DNA of 64,000 bases from Erinaceus europaeus (GCF_950295315.1 NC_080181.1:3412726-3476725); one strand, 5' to 3'. Positions 20,815 to 32,680 are shown, counted from the stretch's first letter. Translations and numbers: made by a program. The notes: generated by a model from the letters alone, not told the origin.

Positions 20815-21088
20815 TGGGAGTTGGGTGGTAGCATAGAGGGTTAAGCGGACTTGGAGCCAAGCACAAGGACCAGCGTAAGGATCCCAGTTCGAGCCCCCAG
20901 CTCCCCACCTGAAGGGGAGTCACTTCATGAGCAGTGTCTGTCTTTCTCTCCTCTGTATTCCCCTCCTCTATCTATTTCTCTCTGTCCTATCCAACAATGA
21001 CGACATCAATAACAACAACAATAATAACTATGACAATAAAAAACAAGGGCAACAAAAGGAAAAATAAATAAATATAAATTTTTTAAAA
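20815..21088 (+). repeat. SINE-A
   Basis: GGAGTTGGGTGGTAGCATAG head, CAGTTCGAGCCCC B-box region, shortened body, CCAACAATGACGACATC tail. Confidence 0.9.
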
Positions 21089-21317
21089 AATATTTTAAAT
21101 ACAGAAGCCCATACTTGCTAATAAAAGGTAAATTGGTCAAGACACTCTCTAAAGCATTGGTTTATCTCCTGAAATTGACCTATGACACAGCTATTTCATT
21201 CCTAAAATTATGCTCCTGAGGTACTTCCTAGTGTTGAAGACTCCTGCAGGATGTCACAAAGCCCATTCAGAAGAGTAAGCACCTGAACACAATGTAAATT
21301 TCCACCCACAGATCAAT

Positions 21318-21530
21318 GAAGGGCTGCAGAGACAGCATAATGGTTATGCAAAAGACTTTCATGCCTGAGGCTCCAAAGTTCTAGGCTCAACCCCAAACAC
21401 CACAGTAAACCAGAGCTGAGCTCTGCTCTGGTCTTTCACTTTCTCTATGGTGGTGGTGGTGGTGGTGGTGGTGGTGGTGTGTGTGTGTGTGTGTGTGTGT
21501 GTGTCAGTCTCTCTCTCATTAATAAAAATT
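21318..21530 (+). repeat. SINE-C with internal (GGT)n(GT)n microsatellite
   Basis: GAGACAGCATAATGGTTATG head, CCAGAGCTGAGCTCTGCTCT body. A (GGT)n then (GT)n tract at 21447-21504 has expanded in the CT-rich region. Confidence 0.9.
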
Positions 21531-21546
21531 AAAAAAAATAAAAACA

Positions 21547-21772
21547 GGGGGGCAGATGCGAGTGCAGTGGGTTAAGAGCACATGACACAAAGTGCAAGGA
21601 CTGGGGTAAAGATTTGGGTTCAAGCCTCCAGCTCTCCACCGCCTCTCTCCTCGACTTCTCTCTGTTCTATCCAACAACAACAAAATGGAAAAAAAAAAAA
21701 TAGCCACCAGGAGCAATGGATTCATAGTGCAGGCACCAATCCCCAGCGATAACCCTGGAGGCAAAAAAATAT
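21547..21772 (+). repeat. SINE-A long form with internal deletion
   Basis: The head is followed by CTCTCCACC and then CGCCTCTCTCCTCGACTTC, so most of the CTGCAGGGGAGTCGCTTCAC body is missing. The long-form end (AGGAGCAATGGATTCATAG) is present. Confidence 0.85.
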
Positions 21773-21917
21773 TAACAGTAACAATAAATAAAATAATGAA
21801 TAAAAAAACTTTAGATACAGCACATGATACTTAATTCAAATTCAAAATAAATACTTTACTGCAACAAACAATGCAGATTTATCTTTGCAAACCCAATGAT
21901 TACTATGGTATGGCATT

Positions 21918-22231
21918 TATTTATTTACTTTTGCCTGCAGTTGCTGGGGCTCCGTACCAGCACTACAAATCCACCGCTTCCGGTACACTTTTTTTTTCTT
22001 CTTCTTTTTTTTTTTTCCCCCTTCCTTTTCATTTGATAGGACAAAGAGAAATTGAGAGCGAAGGGGGAGTCAGAGGGAGAGAAAGACACCTGCAGACCTG
22101 CTTCACAGATTGTGAAGCTTTCCCCCTCTAGGCGGGGAGCAGGGGCTGCAACCAGGATCCTTGCACTTGTGCGTAGTACTATGTGCCCAGTACTAAGTGC
22201 GCTGGACCCGGTGTGCCATTGCTGAGCCCCT
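21918..22231 (-). repeat. SINE, long form, minus strand
   Basis: TTTGCCTGCAGTTGCTGGGG end, CCTGCTTCACAGATTGTGAAG body, CCGGTGTGCCATTGCTGAGC head. GGTATGGCATT and GGTATGGCGTT flank it as a probable target-site duplication. Confidence 0.85.
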
Positions 22232-22239
22232 GGTATGGC

Positions 22240-23915
22240 GTTCTTCTTATGAATATTCATCATATATTTCAGATGTATATAAAAAGACACAACACAACTA
22301 TATGAGAAAGAGATGAAGAGGCTAATCCCATTTGTATACAATTCAAAATTAGTTGAAATGAAAACATTTTCAGGGATGATTATATAGGCGTAATTTGTAG
22401 AAAAATTATTAACATAAAACATTATTTTTGTAATCTCTCAGAAGTGCATACAATTGGAAAAGGTCACCTGGAGTGTCACAAAAAATGGTAACTGGTGTCA
22501 ACCATAGTTACATGGGTGTCTGATTAAAGTTAATCCTTCTGACTGCTATCATGTTTGTCATTAATCTCCAATATATTAGATAATATGTTTAAAAGACACA
22601 TCCACAATAGAAACAGAGCAAATAAGTCAAATGTTTAAAAAAACAGACAATACAAGGTTATGAAACGCCATTTTCCAGGTTAGAAAAAAAAAAAAAACCT
22701 TCTAATGCCTCTGTTTTTGTTTTTGTTTTTAAATTAAAAAGCAAAGTTCTCAAGAAGGTCTACACTACAGAATCCCTGGCCCCCACTGAACTCACTTTCC
22801 TGCACTTCTCACACCAAGCTCACTTGACCTCTGTTTCTGGAACTGAAGAAGCATGATCCCGCTTTGGGGATTGGAAGCTGCTGGCTTTCCTGTCAATCTT
22901 TTCTCCGCATCAACTGCCATATTTTGCTTCTCCCATTCTCTTTTCCCCCTCAACAAAAATGTCACTTTATCAGAGAAATTCTCGGAGACTATAGGGACAA
23001 CAAACTGCTATAACTGAACTCTTTCCTCCACTTACCATACTGTTATTTTTCTACATAATTTTTAATCACCTAATGTGATATTTATATATTTTTAACTTTG
23101 TTTATCCAAATCTCAGCAATATAAGATTTATTGAAGGCTAAGATCCCAAGGAGACACTATGTCACTAGTTCCTGGGAAAATTATGGACATAACTCTCATT
23201 TATAATGAATATTTAAGAAATGAACAAATGAATAAACAAATGAAAGGCAATTTCACCCGGAGAGATACACAAGTTAAGTTGAATAGGACACATGACCCAG
23301 CATTCAATGGTCTCAGATGGCTTAATGAGGAAAGTGGGTTCAATACTACAGTTTACTTTGATCATTCTGGATTCATTATTCAGAGAAAAGTTCAGCATCA
23401 GCATGAAAGTCACTCTCCAAAAACATAAAGCACAAGTAGAAACAAAATAGCAATTATAACAATTACTTATTTGCATAATAATATCCCTGTTCAAGTTTCT
23501 TATTGCTCCTGCAGTAACTTTGACCGGAAAAAGCAAAAACTTAACTATGTTCAAAGGTGCCATCGTTTTTCATTTAGCTCTGAAAGTTTCTAATAAAACT
23601 ATACATAATTTCTTAGTAAATCAAACTAAATTTCAATTTGAGAACAGTTTTAGACATAGGTCAATAAGGATGGTAAAAATACATTACTGGTCATGTGGAA
23701 AAGCTTACAATTATAAGGCTTAACTGGAATAATTAATACATATTTCTCATGTGTAACTGATTTACTGCAAAAAGGGGGGAATATAAATATACCACTTATA
23801 TATTGATGGCATTAAAGATGGTATCAAGCCTATCGAAATTCAAGATGCATATTTTTCTGTCTCTCACCTTCCCTCCCTCACTCCCTCAGTTCATCACTGC
23901 CTGGCCCTTATTTCC
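22240..23915. other. Unique AT-rich sequence, nothing recognised
   Basis: No gene-like frame is present; the open frames at 23159-23723 overlap others on the opposite strand and match no family I know. An A-run lies at 22683-22697. Confidence 0.45.
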
Positions 23916-23916
23916 A

Positions 23917-24064
23917 TTTTTTTTTCTTTTTTTCTTTTTTTTTTTATTCCACCAGAGCACTACTCAGCTCTGGCTTATGATAGAGCAGGGAATTGAACTT
24001 GGGGCTTTGGAGCCTCACACATTATAGCCCATTTTCATACCCTTGATGCTATCTCCCTGCTCTC
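23917..24064 (-). repeat. SINE-C, minus strand
   Basis: T-rich start, CCAGAGCACTACTCAGCTCT, GGGAATTGAACTTGGGGC, GATGCTATCTCCCTGC. Confidence 0.85.
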
Positions 24065-24312
24065 CAATTCTTTAAATAATGGAAGCAATTATTTTATACA
24101 ATAACCATAACCAAAGGAAGCTTCTCAAAATCATGTTTCATAATCATATTTCAGGCTTACAATGTATTTAAATGAATAAACAAGGTTAAATAACAATATC
24201 ATTATTCACTTTCATATTTACAAATATGTTGAATGAATAAATTAAAAATTAAAATATATATAATACAGTGTTATAGAAAAAAGAAAATATTATAATCAGA
24301 AAAAATAAATAG

Positions 24313-24540
24313 GGGACTGGGAGGTGGTGCATCCAGTTGAGCAAGCATATCACCAAATGCAAGGACTGTGGTTCGAGCCCTCACTTCCAGCTGCAGTGGG
24401 GGCACTTCACCAGTGGTGAAGCAGGTCTGCAGGTGTCTAGCTTCCTCTCAACCCCCTTCTTCCCAACTTCTGTCTATCCGGTTCTATCAATTATAAAAGA
24501 AAGAAATGAAAAAAAAAAGGAAAATATAGCCACCAGGAAA
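24313..24540 (+). repeat. SINE-B/A-type copy
   Basis: GGGACTGGGAGGTGGTGCAT head, GTGGTTCGAGCCC B box, CACTTCACCAGTGGTGAAGC body. Confidence 0.85.
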
Positions 24541-24610
24541 TAAATAAATCAAATAATCAACAGAAAGAATAAATAAAGTACAGATTTAAGGAGGATACAA
24601 ATGGACCAGT

Positions 24611-24905
24611 GGGAGGCTGGGCGGTGATGTACCTGGTGAAACAACCCATTACCATGAACTAGGTTCAATCCCTCCAGTGCTCAACAGTGGAGGAAGCTTC
24701 ATGTCTGATAGGACAGGGCTGCAGGTGTCTCTCTATCTCTTCCTATCTTCTTCTTCCCTCTCAATTTCTGTTTCCTATCAAATAAAAAAAGAGAGACAGA
24801 CGGCTGGAGAAAAGGAAGGGAAGAGGAAAAACCACCATAAAGCAGTGGATTCATCCCACAGAGCCCCAGAGAAAATCCTGGTGGCAATTTAAAAAAGAAA
24901 AAAAT
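24611..24905 (+). repeat. SINE, diverged, with long-form end
   Basis: GGCTGGGCGGTGATGTACC head, AGGTTCAATCCCTCC B-box region, AGCAGTGGATTCATCCCACA and AATCCTGGTGGC end. Confidence 0.75.
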
Positions 24906-24983
24906 GGACCAATGCATAAATATCAAGCTTTCTAAAAATGTCTTATCTAATAAAACGGAGAGGAAATAAAAAGTAACAACAGG

Positions 24984-25262
24984 AGGGAGCCTGGTGGTAG
25001 CGCAGCGGTTTAAGCACAGCTGGCACAAAGCGCAAGGACCTATGTGAGGAACCTGGTTTTGAGCCCCAGGCTCCCCACCTGCAGGGGAGTCCCTTCACGA
25101 ACCATGAAGCAGGTCTGCATTTGTCTGTCTTTCTCTCCCCCTCTCTGTTTTCCCCTCCTCTCTCCATTTCTCTCTGTCCTATCTAACAACAACAACATTA
25201 ATAATAACTAGAACAATAAAACAAGGACAACAAAAGGGAATAAATAAATATATATAAAAAAC
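24984..25262 (+). repeat. SINE-A
   Basis: GGTGGTAGCGCAGCGGTTTA head, GGGGAGTCCCTTCACGAACC body, AACAACAACATTAATAATAAC tail. Confidence 0.9.
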
Positions 25263-25264
25263 AG

Positions 25265-25650
25265 GGAATCTGGAGGATTTGTACTTTGTAAACAGAAATT
25301 ATGATTTTCATGAATTCATTACTTTAGAACTTCCCTGTATTTACATTTTAAATGCTATTTATTCCCTGAACAAAACTGTGAGACATTTAAATATGCTATT
25401 TATTCCCTGAATGAAATTGTGAGACTTTCCTAAGGAGAATAATAAAATAATCAGAGAAATATTACTTATCACTGAACATATCCAAATCTAATACCAATAG
25501 ATCAGTTTAACAGTTCACTGCACTGAATATTCAAAACATTTGAAAAAATAGGTACTAAATTACTTCATTTGTGTACATGTTTTTGGATGTACCCCAGTTA
25601 GGAAAATATGCTAGCCTTTGTAAAAAAAAAATGTGCTTTTAAGAATTTTT
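25265..25650. other. Unique AT-rich sequence, with a short internal duplication
   Basis: The phrase ATGCTATTTATTCCCTGAA occurs at about 25351 and again at about 25394, about 43 bases apart, each followed by a similar A-rich GTGAGAC motif. Otherwise nothing is recognised. Confidence 0.5.
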
Positions 25651-25653
25651 TTT

Positions 25654-25945
25654 AGAGAGTCGGGCGGTAACACAGCGGGTTAAGCGCAAGTGGCACAAAG
25701 CGGAAGGACCGGTGTAAGGATCCCAGTTCGAACCCCTGGCTCCCCACCTACAGGGGCGTCGCTTCACAGGCGGTGAAGCATGTCTGCAGGTGTCTGTCTT
25801 TCTCTCCCCCTCTCTGTCTTCCCATCCTCTCTCCATTTCTCTCTGTCCTACCCAACAATGACAACAACAATAATAACTACAACAATGAAAAAGAACAAGG
25901 ACAGCAAAAGGGAAAATAAAGTAAATATAAAAAAAATAAAAAATG
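25654..25945 (+). repeat. SINE-A
   Basis: GAGTCGGGCGGTAACACAGC head, CCAGTTCGAACCCC B box, full body, CCAACAATGACAACAAC tail. Confidence 0.9.
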
Positions 25946-25949
25946 AAAG

Positions 25950-26545
25950 TTTTTTTCCCCTGAAAAAGTAAGCTAGCTACATGAGTATTGGTGTTCTTTT
26001 ATTTTGTTTTGTTTTGTTTGACTTTGCTGACCTTAAGAAAACTATTATAAGACTGGAAAAAACTATGGTAAGTTTGGCTATAAAAAACATTATGCTAGAA
26101 GAAGAAGGAGGAGGAGGAGGAGGACTTTATACAGAGAGTCCAAGATTTCTAGTGTCTTTTCAGGGATTCCAATATTTATTTTTTGTCCAAATGCCAATGT
26201 TAACATGGGACAAGCAGGAATAAGAGAAGATTCACAACAGAAACAACTTGAAATTCCACAATATTGCTTAAAATAATAAAGAGAAAATGAAACAAAAAAA
26301 AAGGAGGGGAGGAGGAGAAGAAGAATCTATTACCCTTTAGAATAATGATTTGTATATCAGAGGGGAAAGGAGAAAGGATGCTGGGAAATAAAGCAAGCTG
26401 ACTTATAGCTATGGGGATTTTAACATATATCAATATACATGGTAGCATTCTTTTAAAATTTACTTTTTATGAATTAACTAAAAAATAAAAACACTTTTTT
26501 TCAAATACTGTAATAATCATCATATACAATGGGATTCTAGCTATG
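25950..26545. other. AT- and purine-rich sequence
   Basis: Includes a (GGA)n-like purine tract at 26100-26126 and another A/G-rich stretch at 26293-26325. No gene or repeat family is recognised. Confidence 0.5.
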
Positions 26546-26548
26546 AAA

Positions 26549-26815
26549 ATACAGCTGCAAGGGCTGTGCTGTGACATACAGGCTTAAGTGCAGAGGGCCA
26601 CTCAAGGATCCAGGTCTGAGCCTCTGGCTCAACAACTGGGGGGGGGGGGTGCTGCTTCACAAACGGTGGGTGGAGCAGGTCTACAAGGTCTCTCTCTCTT
26701 CCCCTCTTCTCTCAATTTCTCTCTGTTCTATACAACAATAATAACAACAACAAATGAAAAAAAAAGGCAATGGATTTGTAATGCAGGCAGTGATAACCCT
26801 GAAGGCAGAAAAAAA
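26549..26815 (+). repeat. SINE-A, diverged
   Basis: CTGCAAGGGCTGTGCTGTG head, GGATCCAGGTCTGAGCC B-box region, a G-run, CTTCACAAACGGTGGGTGG body, CAACAATAATAACAACAAC tail and TGATAACCCTGAAGGC end. Confidence 0.8.
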
Positions 26816-27004
26816 TAATCAACCAGATAAATTTCAAAGACTCGCAGTACAAGACAGATTTATAATCAAGTGATACTTAGATAATGATTGGAAATCTAAC
26901 AATAAAGATCTCTGAAAAATAAGAACATTAAAATAAATAGAAAAATAAAACCTAATCAATAAAGTCTTGTTAAACTATTATAAATGGTGGAATCTGAACA
27001 CCTG

Positions 27005-27292
27005 CTTTTTTTGTGTGTGTGTGTGTGTGGAGCTCCAGTGAGCCTATACTGTAAATCCACTGCTCCTGGAGGCCATTTTTTCAGTCTTTATTGGATAGGA
27101 CAGAGAAGTTGAGAGAGGAAAGGAAGACAGAGGGGGGAAGAAATACAGACACCAGCAGACTTTCAGCCTCTGTGAAGTGACTACCCTACACATGGGGAAA
27201 CAAACAAACAAAACAAACAAAACTGGGATCCTTGTGTGGGTCCTTGCACTTCACACTGTGTGCACTTTCCCAGGTGCACCACTGCCTGGCCT
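27005..27292 (-). repeat. SINE-A long form, minus strand
   Basis: A (GT)n run, then CCAGTGAGCCTATACTG, TTTATTGGATAGGACAG, body and a head ending GGTGCACCACTGCCTGGCC. A CAAACAAACAAA run interrupts the B-box side. Confidence 0.85.
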
Positions 27293-27399
27293 GCTTCATT
27301 TTGTTGTTGTTGTTAAGTATTCTATATAACAGCATAATAGTTAGTTGACCATAGAGTAGCTGACTCAGTGTCTTCCATATCCTGCTTTTTCCAAAGTGA

Positions 27400-27832
27400 A
27401 GGCCCCGAATCTCAGCTGCTCTATTCTTACCTCTAGGTTCCTGACTTAAACAATTTGCTCTGCTTTATATTTCCAGCCACGAAATTGCAGATGCTACCAT
27501 GATGCCAACCTGACTTCCCTGGGCAGATAATCTCAATGATGTTCTCTGGAACCCTATCACTCCAGACCACTAGAGAAAGACAGAAACAGGCTTGGAGTAT
27601 GGATCTACCTGCCAACGCCCATGTCCAGCAGAAAATCAATTACAGAAGCCAGACCTTCCACCTTCTGCATCCCATAATGATCGTAGGTCCATACTCCCAG
27701 AGAGATATAGAACAGGAAAACTTGCAATGGAGGGGGTGGGATGTGGAACTCTGGTGGTGGGAATTGTATGGAATTGTACCCCTCTAATCCCATGGTCTTG
27801 TTGATCATTATTAAATCATGACAATAAAAAAA
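27400..27832 (+). mobile_element. Element E 3' fragment with A-tail
   Basis: AACAATTTGCTCTGCTTTAT, GATGCTACCATGATGCCAAC, GAAGCCAGACCTTCCACC, GGTGGTGGGAATTGTATGG, TTGATCATTATTAAATC, A-rich end. Confidence 0.8.
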
Positions 27833-27894
27833 GTGATAAACTTTATATTATGTAAAAACTTAATGCACTATTTGATAGAAATGTCATGTTTTCT

Positions 27895-27955
27895 TAGGTC
27901 AGTCCTTGAGCTTTGTGCCATGTGCGCCTAACCCACTGTGCTACCGCCTGGCCCC
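27895..27955 (-). repeat. Tailless 61-nt SINE-A head insertion
   Basis: This is the first 61 bases of a SINE-A, minus strand, containing the A box (TAGCACAGTGGG) and stopping just before the B box. There is no body and no A-tail. TAGAAATGTCATGTTTTCT (27876-27894) and TAGAAATGCCATGTTTTCT (27956-27974) flank it as a 19-bp duplication with one mismatch. Confidence 0.9.
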
Positions 27956-27974
27956 TAGAAATGCCATGTTTTCT

Positions 27975-28284
27975 AGTGAATTCTCAGGTGATATTTCACC
28001 ACATTTGACTTATAATAATATCCTCAGAAAAAACAATTAGCAAATGGATCTCATGGAAGTCAAAGAAAAGAAAAAGAGCACTGTCTTGCAAGATAGATTT
28101 CTAGAACTTTTCCCCCATTCTTGTCTTAAAGCCTTAGAATGTGTCTCTATAGACACCAGTAAGACTCTAAATACAAGAACATAAATCTAATCTTTTCAAG
28201 GAATAAAATCGAGCAGATTCTCACTTTGTTTAGAAGTTCTAAGAAGTGTCAGAGAAGGTTAAGGAAATGAATATGTATATGCAT
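27975..28284. other. Unique sequence, nothing recognised
   Basis: No gene or repeat is recognised. Confidence 0.5.
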
Positions 28285-28502
28285 CTATGGGGATCCTTTT
28301 TGTTTATTGATTTAAATTTCAGATACAGACAGAGGGAGATGAAAGAGATGGCAGAGCACCAGTCCAGCATTCATGGAGTTTCACCTGTCTGTCCACACAG
28401 CGCTGTCCATATGATACCAGCGGCTCAACCCTGTGTCCTTGCACTGGTGCTCACACATGGCCAGATGTGTTCTTTACTAGCTGAGCTATCTCCCAATCCT
28501 CC
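28285..28502 (-). repeat. SINE-C-like, diverged, minus strand
   Basis: TTTATTGATTTAAATTTCAG tail end, AGACAGAGGGAGATGAAAG, CCTTGCACTGGTGCTCACAC, GAGCTATCTCCCAATCC head. Confidence 0.65.
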
Positions 28503-28606
28503 TTTTTTTTTGTTTTATCATCTCTCTTACTCAGTAGTAGAATAGTGATTCCAGAAAGCTTTCTCAGTAATTGAACTTAAGTAACAGTTTAAAATTTGAC
28601 TCTTTA

Positions 28607-28741
28607 TAATAGTGGGGGTTGTATTGTTAAACGGGAAACTGGGGAATGTTATGCATGTACAAACTATTGTATTTACTGTTGAATGTAAAACATTAATTCC
28701 CCAATAAAGAAATAAATTAAAAATAAATAAATAAATAAAAT
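28607..28741 (+). mobile_element. L1 3' end, 135 bp, with 16-bp target-site duplication
   Basis: A 5'-truncated insertion carrying ATGTTATGCATGTACAAACT, ATGTAAAACATTAATTCCCC and AATAAAGAAATAAA. AAAATTTGACTCTTTA flanks it at 28591-28606 and 28742-28757 without mismatch. The clean duplication fixes both ends of the insertion and defines the 3' terminus of this L1 family. Confidence 0.9.
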
Positions 28742-28759
28742 AAAATTTGACTCTTTAGG

Positions 28760-28885
28760 GTCAGCAAACTAGATCACCTGGCATGTGCAGCCCAGGTTCT
28801 AGCCCATCCCCTTCCCACCAGAGAAGTCCTCAGTGCTGCAGTAGCATTCCTTGCTCTTTCCTTTTCTGTCTGAAAATGTCAGCTC
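28760..28885 (+). repeat. SINE-B, diverged, tail missing
   Basis: TCACCTGGCATGTGCAGCCC, AGGTTCTAGCCCATCCCC and CCAGAGAAGTCCTCAGTGCT suggest a degraded SINE-B. The end runs into element E. Confidence 0.5.
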
Positions 28886-28894
28886 AGAGAGGCA

Positions 28895-29093
28895 AATCCC
28901 TGGAAAGCACCAGACTTCTACCGTCTGTACCCCATAATGATCCTGGGTCCATGCTCCCAAAGGGATAACGAACCGGAGAGCTTGGGAATGGAATACAGAG
29001 TTGTGGTGGTGGGAATTGTGTAGAATTGCATCCCTCTCATCCTATGGTCTTGTCAATATTTCTACTTTATAAATAAAAATTAAAAAAAAATAA
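28895..29093 (+). mobile_element. Element E 3' fragment with A-tail
   Basis: CCATAATGATCCTGGGTCCA, GGTGGTGGGAATTGTGTAG, TATGGTCTTGTCAATATTTC, AATAAAAATTAAAAAAAAAT. Confidence 0.8.
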
Positions 29094-29094
29094 C

Positions 29095-29526
29095 ATTGAT
29101 TCTTACCTAGGATAAATTCATTTATGCATTCAGTTATACTACTTATCCTTTGGGCACTATGTGACTGTGTGTGTGAGTGTGGTGGGTGACATGTTGGCAT
29201 ACCTCCATGATTCAGTAGACATTAAGTTTGATCACAAAGAATATTCTGAGATTTTCCAAGTGTTGTGACTCACTTTCCTTGTTGCACAAGAAGGAGTTTC
29301 TTAAGAAGTTAAATACATTCACATAACTGCAATGAATTCATATTTAATAAACCATTCAATGACTTCCAAAATACACGATCCCACAAGACCCTTCATGATC
29401 CTTGCATAATTCACGATTCCTATTTCAATACCACTGTCTCCCTTTCCCCTTCTAACAATTAGTCAATCTTTTATCAATGAAAATAGAAGTTGAGACAAAG
29501 TTGAGAGGAAGGAAGGAGCCAGGTAA

Positions 29527-29578
<52 letters not shown>

Positions 29579-31393
29579 CGTGTGCGTGTGTGTGTGTGTA
29601 TGTATGGGGAGGTCCCTTTCTTCTTGACACAGTTAATATCTACCTGTACTACTATGCTCATGTTTATATTCAAGACTTGCTTCACTTGGTTGGATTACTT
29701 TAATCTTTCCTTCTCAGTTCTTTTCTTAATTTTAAATTATACTGTTACTTGTGGGCCTAATTTAAATTCTCTTTGTCTATGTACCTATCATTTATCTATT
29801 CCCCCAACAGATCACACTATGAGATCAATGAGAGGAGAAAGCCCACAGACTTTTGTTCACCAATAAATCACCAGAGATCTAAAATGCTACCAGACACAGA
29901 GTAGCTACTCAGAAGCATGATGTAGTCAATGACTAAACATCATATAAAAACTTGATTCTGTCTTCTCCAAAATAGCATTTGCCATGTGTTGTCTGTATTT
30001 CAGATGCTTTCAGAATTTACATGACTATAGATTAATTGATCGTGCACTACAATTTACTGATTTAGTAAGCAATACTATCTTTAAGCATTAGTATATGTTT
30101 AATATATAGCTCTTTTCTAAGGGGATTAAATTTTGGGTGGTAATTATTTTATACCCAGTTTTCCTGACTATTAATAGAAGGGGTTGCCTTTTATATATCC
30201 TAATAGAATATATAGCCTCACATATGTCTAAGGACAAAATAAGCCACTTGAAGCAAATACATAAATATGCTATCTTTATTCACAATGATCTTAAAGTTCC
30301 TTTTCCAACACTGGAATTTTATGAATCTACATGCCACCATAAGTTCATGAAGCGCTTTTTCATAATTCATTGACCTGGTCTTTCTATGATGTTAATCTGT
30401 TCTGACACTAGGACATCATCTCATTTCAGTCCTTGAATCAGAACTCCTTAGGCTGATGCCAAGACCCATTAGACTGAGTGATGAATCAGCACAGCCAAGT
30501 TAAACAGTGTAAAATATTTAACATTAAGCTTTCCCTCTTCTTGCAGTTTATCCAAAGGCTTTGTAAGGGAATACCAGATGTTGATGCTCTAGAAGCATGT
30601 AGTATTACCAAACTTCCTGAAAACTATCTTGGTGCCTTTACAACTATTTAAGAGGAATAAAGCTACTCTGTGTGAATGACTACAGGATTCCTAAGTTAGA
30701 ATTTTCAAGAAAATACAGAAACATGAAGGAGTAGGCCCAAAATTCTTTGGATTAATTGCACTCTAGTGCCTTTGAGATCCAGAGGTCCATAACAGTAGAA
30801 ACTAATGGTTTTCCCAGAAGAGCCCAGGGTGGCCTGAGTAGACATTTCATTGGATAATCCCCACTTCCCTTTGACTTGTGAGGAGAACATTTAGGATTAG
30901 TCAACACTATGTCCCATCTCAAACATCTCTACTGACTCTATAGAGCTGCCTTTCTGGAAACACTGGATAGACTTTAACAATGTGAAATACACACTCAGGA
31001 AGTAATTCAGAAAGTGCTGTATTCTTCCAGTAACTGCATCCTCTTACAATGATAGTCTTGCTCTATTATTCTGAAAACAGTTATCTCACAACGACCCGCC
31101 TAATGACACCCAATTCAAATGAAACAATCTCACTTTCCTATTTGCTATATTATGCTTTCTGCACCACTCACTATCCTAATCTAGTCCCTGATGGAACATG
31201 CATATATCCATCTACATATCAGTACAGTCAGGCAACACCTTCTTTGCAGCATGCAGTGTGCTATAAAATAAGGGAGACATGAGTATGTCCTTTTATTTTC
31301 GGTAATGCTCCAAATACCTTCTGCAAATGTTTCAGAGGTAATGCAAATCGGCCAATTCATTTGCGTTAGCAGAGTCATGTAATATGCTGACAA
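29095..31393. other. Long unique stretch, nothing recognised apart from a (GT)n tract
   Basis: About 2.3 kb with no SINE and no gene-like frame, broken only by the microsatellite at 29530-29605. Confidence 0.45.
29530..29605. repeat. (GT)n microsatellite
   Basis: About 38 alternating GT units with a GCGCGCGTGCG interruption. Confidence 0.95.
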
Positions 31394-31407
31394 CTCTTGA
31401 CTCTCTC

Positions 31408-31599
31408 TTCCCTTTTTAAATAAGAAGTATTTTTCCATTTTTATTTATTTATTTTTAAAATGAGACACAGAGAGTAAGATACACATGGAGAGAGACAAGA
31501 GCACCACTCAGCTCTGGCTTAGGAGACTGAACCTGGTACCTTTGGTGCCTCAGATATGAAAGACTTTTTGCATAACCGATATGCTGTCTCCCCAGTTCT
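31408..31599 (-). repeat. SINE-C with 14-bp target-site duplication
   Basis: ATTTATTTATTTTTAAAATG tail end, AGAGCACCACTCAGCTCTGG, GATATGCTGTCTCCCC head. CTCTTGACTCTCTC flanks it at 31394-31407 and 31600-31613. Confidence 0.9.
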
Positions 31600-31613
31600 C
31601 TCTTGACTCTCTC

Positions 31614-32233
31614 AAATACAACACATTCAAATTTCTTCTCTTCTTACTACCAACTACTAGAAGAGTATTTCCCTTTCTCCCCACCATGCTATCTCACACG
31701 AGTACAAGACAATCTCCTTTTCATAAACATTCTTTGTTGACATGTTGCTTATATTTTACCTTTAGTGTCTGCATCACAACATTGGTGTTTGGCAAATGCT
31801 TCTTTTGCTCAAGTGTGTAATCTGACACTTCCTACTGTGTAACTTTCTACCTTCAACATCCTGATCAGTGTACCCCACAGAGTAGTGAAGGGACAGGTCA
31901 TACCACCAAACCACTGTGAGAAATTCTGGAGACCTGACTCCAGAATTTCTAACAATACGAGTCTGTTTATACGACAGAAAGCAGGAAAGTATAGTGACAT
32001 AATTATAACTGATGAATTTCTTTATTAAACTTCACAAGCAAAAATCCAGATTGCATCCAGAATAGTTTATCAGCTCTGATAGGTAAAAAGTCGACCTGTA
32101 GACTGGGCTTCATAGATAATGGTCAAAGTCAAGTATACAAAGCCAGGAAGGTAAGGCTAAAAACTTTCCTTATATTATTATTAACCTTCAACGCAACAGG
32201 CTGTTGAAAAAGCCATGACATACTTTTGCATAT
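31614..32233. other. Unique sequence, nothing recognised
   Basis: No gene or repeat is recognised. A short inverted motif, TTCTGGAGACCTGACTCCAGAA, lies at 31924-31945. Confidence 0.5.
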
Positions 32234-32245
32234 AAAAACACAGGA

Positions 32246-32478
32246 CAAGGACTGGCATAAGGATCCCGGTTGGAACCCCAGCTCCCCACCTGCAGGGGAG
32301 TCGCTTCACAGGCGGTGAAGCAGGTCTGCAGGTGTCTGTCTTTCTCTCCCCCTCTCTGTCTTCCCCTCCTCTCTCCATTTCTCTCTGTCCTATCCAACAA
32401 TGACAACAACAATAATAACTACAACAATAAAACAAGGGCAACAAAAGGGAATAAATAAATAAAATAAATATTTAAAAA
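32246..32478 (+). repeat. 5'-truncated SINE-A with target-site duplication
   Basis: The copy starts at CAAGGACTGGCATAAGGATC, so it lacks the A box and the first part of the head; the rest is close to consensus. AAAAACACAGGA flanks it at 32234-32245 and 32479-32490. It cannot drive its own Pol III transcription. Confidence 0.9.
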
Positions 32479-32539
32479 AAAAACACAGGAAAGTGCGTCA
32501 TCACTTCTCCGACAACACAATAATTTGAAAATAACTTAT

Positions 32540-32680
32540 GGGGTGGGGAGGAGATAGCATAATGTTTATGCAAAGAGATACTCATGTCTGAGTCTCCACA
32601 GTGCCACGTTCAATGCCCCAATAGTAACGAATACTAGAGCTGAGTAGTGCTCTGGAAATAAATAATAGTAATAATGAAAA
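32540..32680 (+). repeat. SINE-C
   Basis: GAGGAGATAGCATAATGTTTATGC head, TAGAGCTGAGTAGTGCTCTGG body, ATAAATAATAGTAATAAT tail. Confidence 0.85.
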
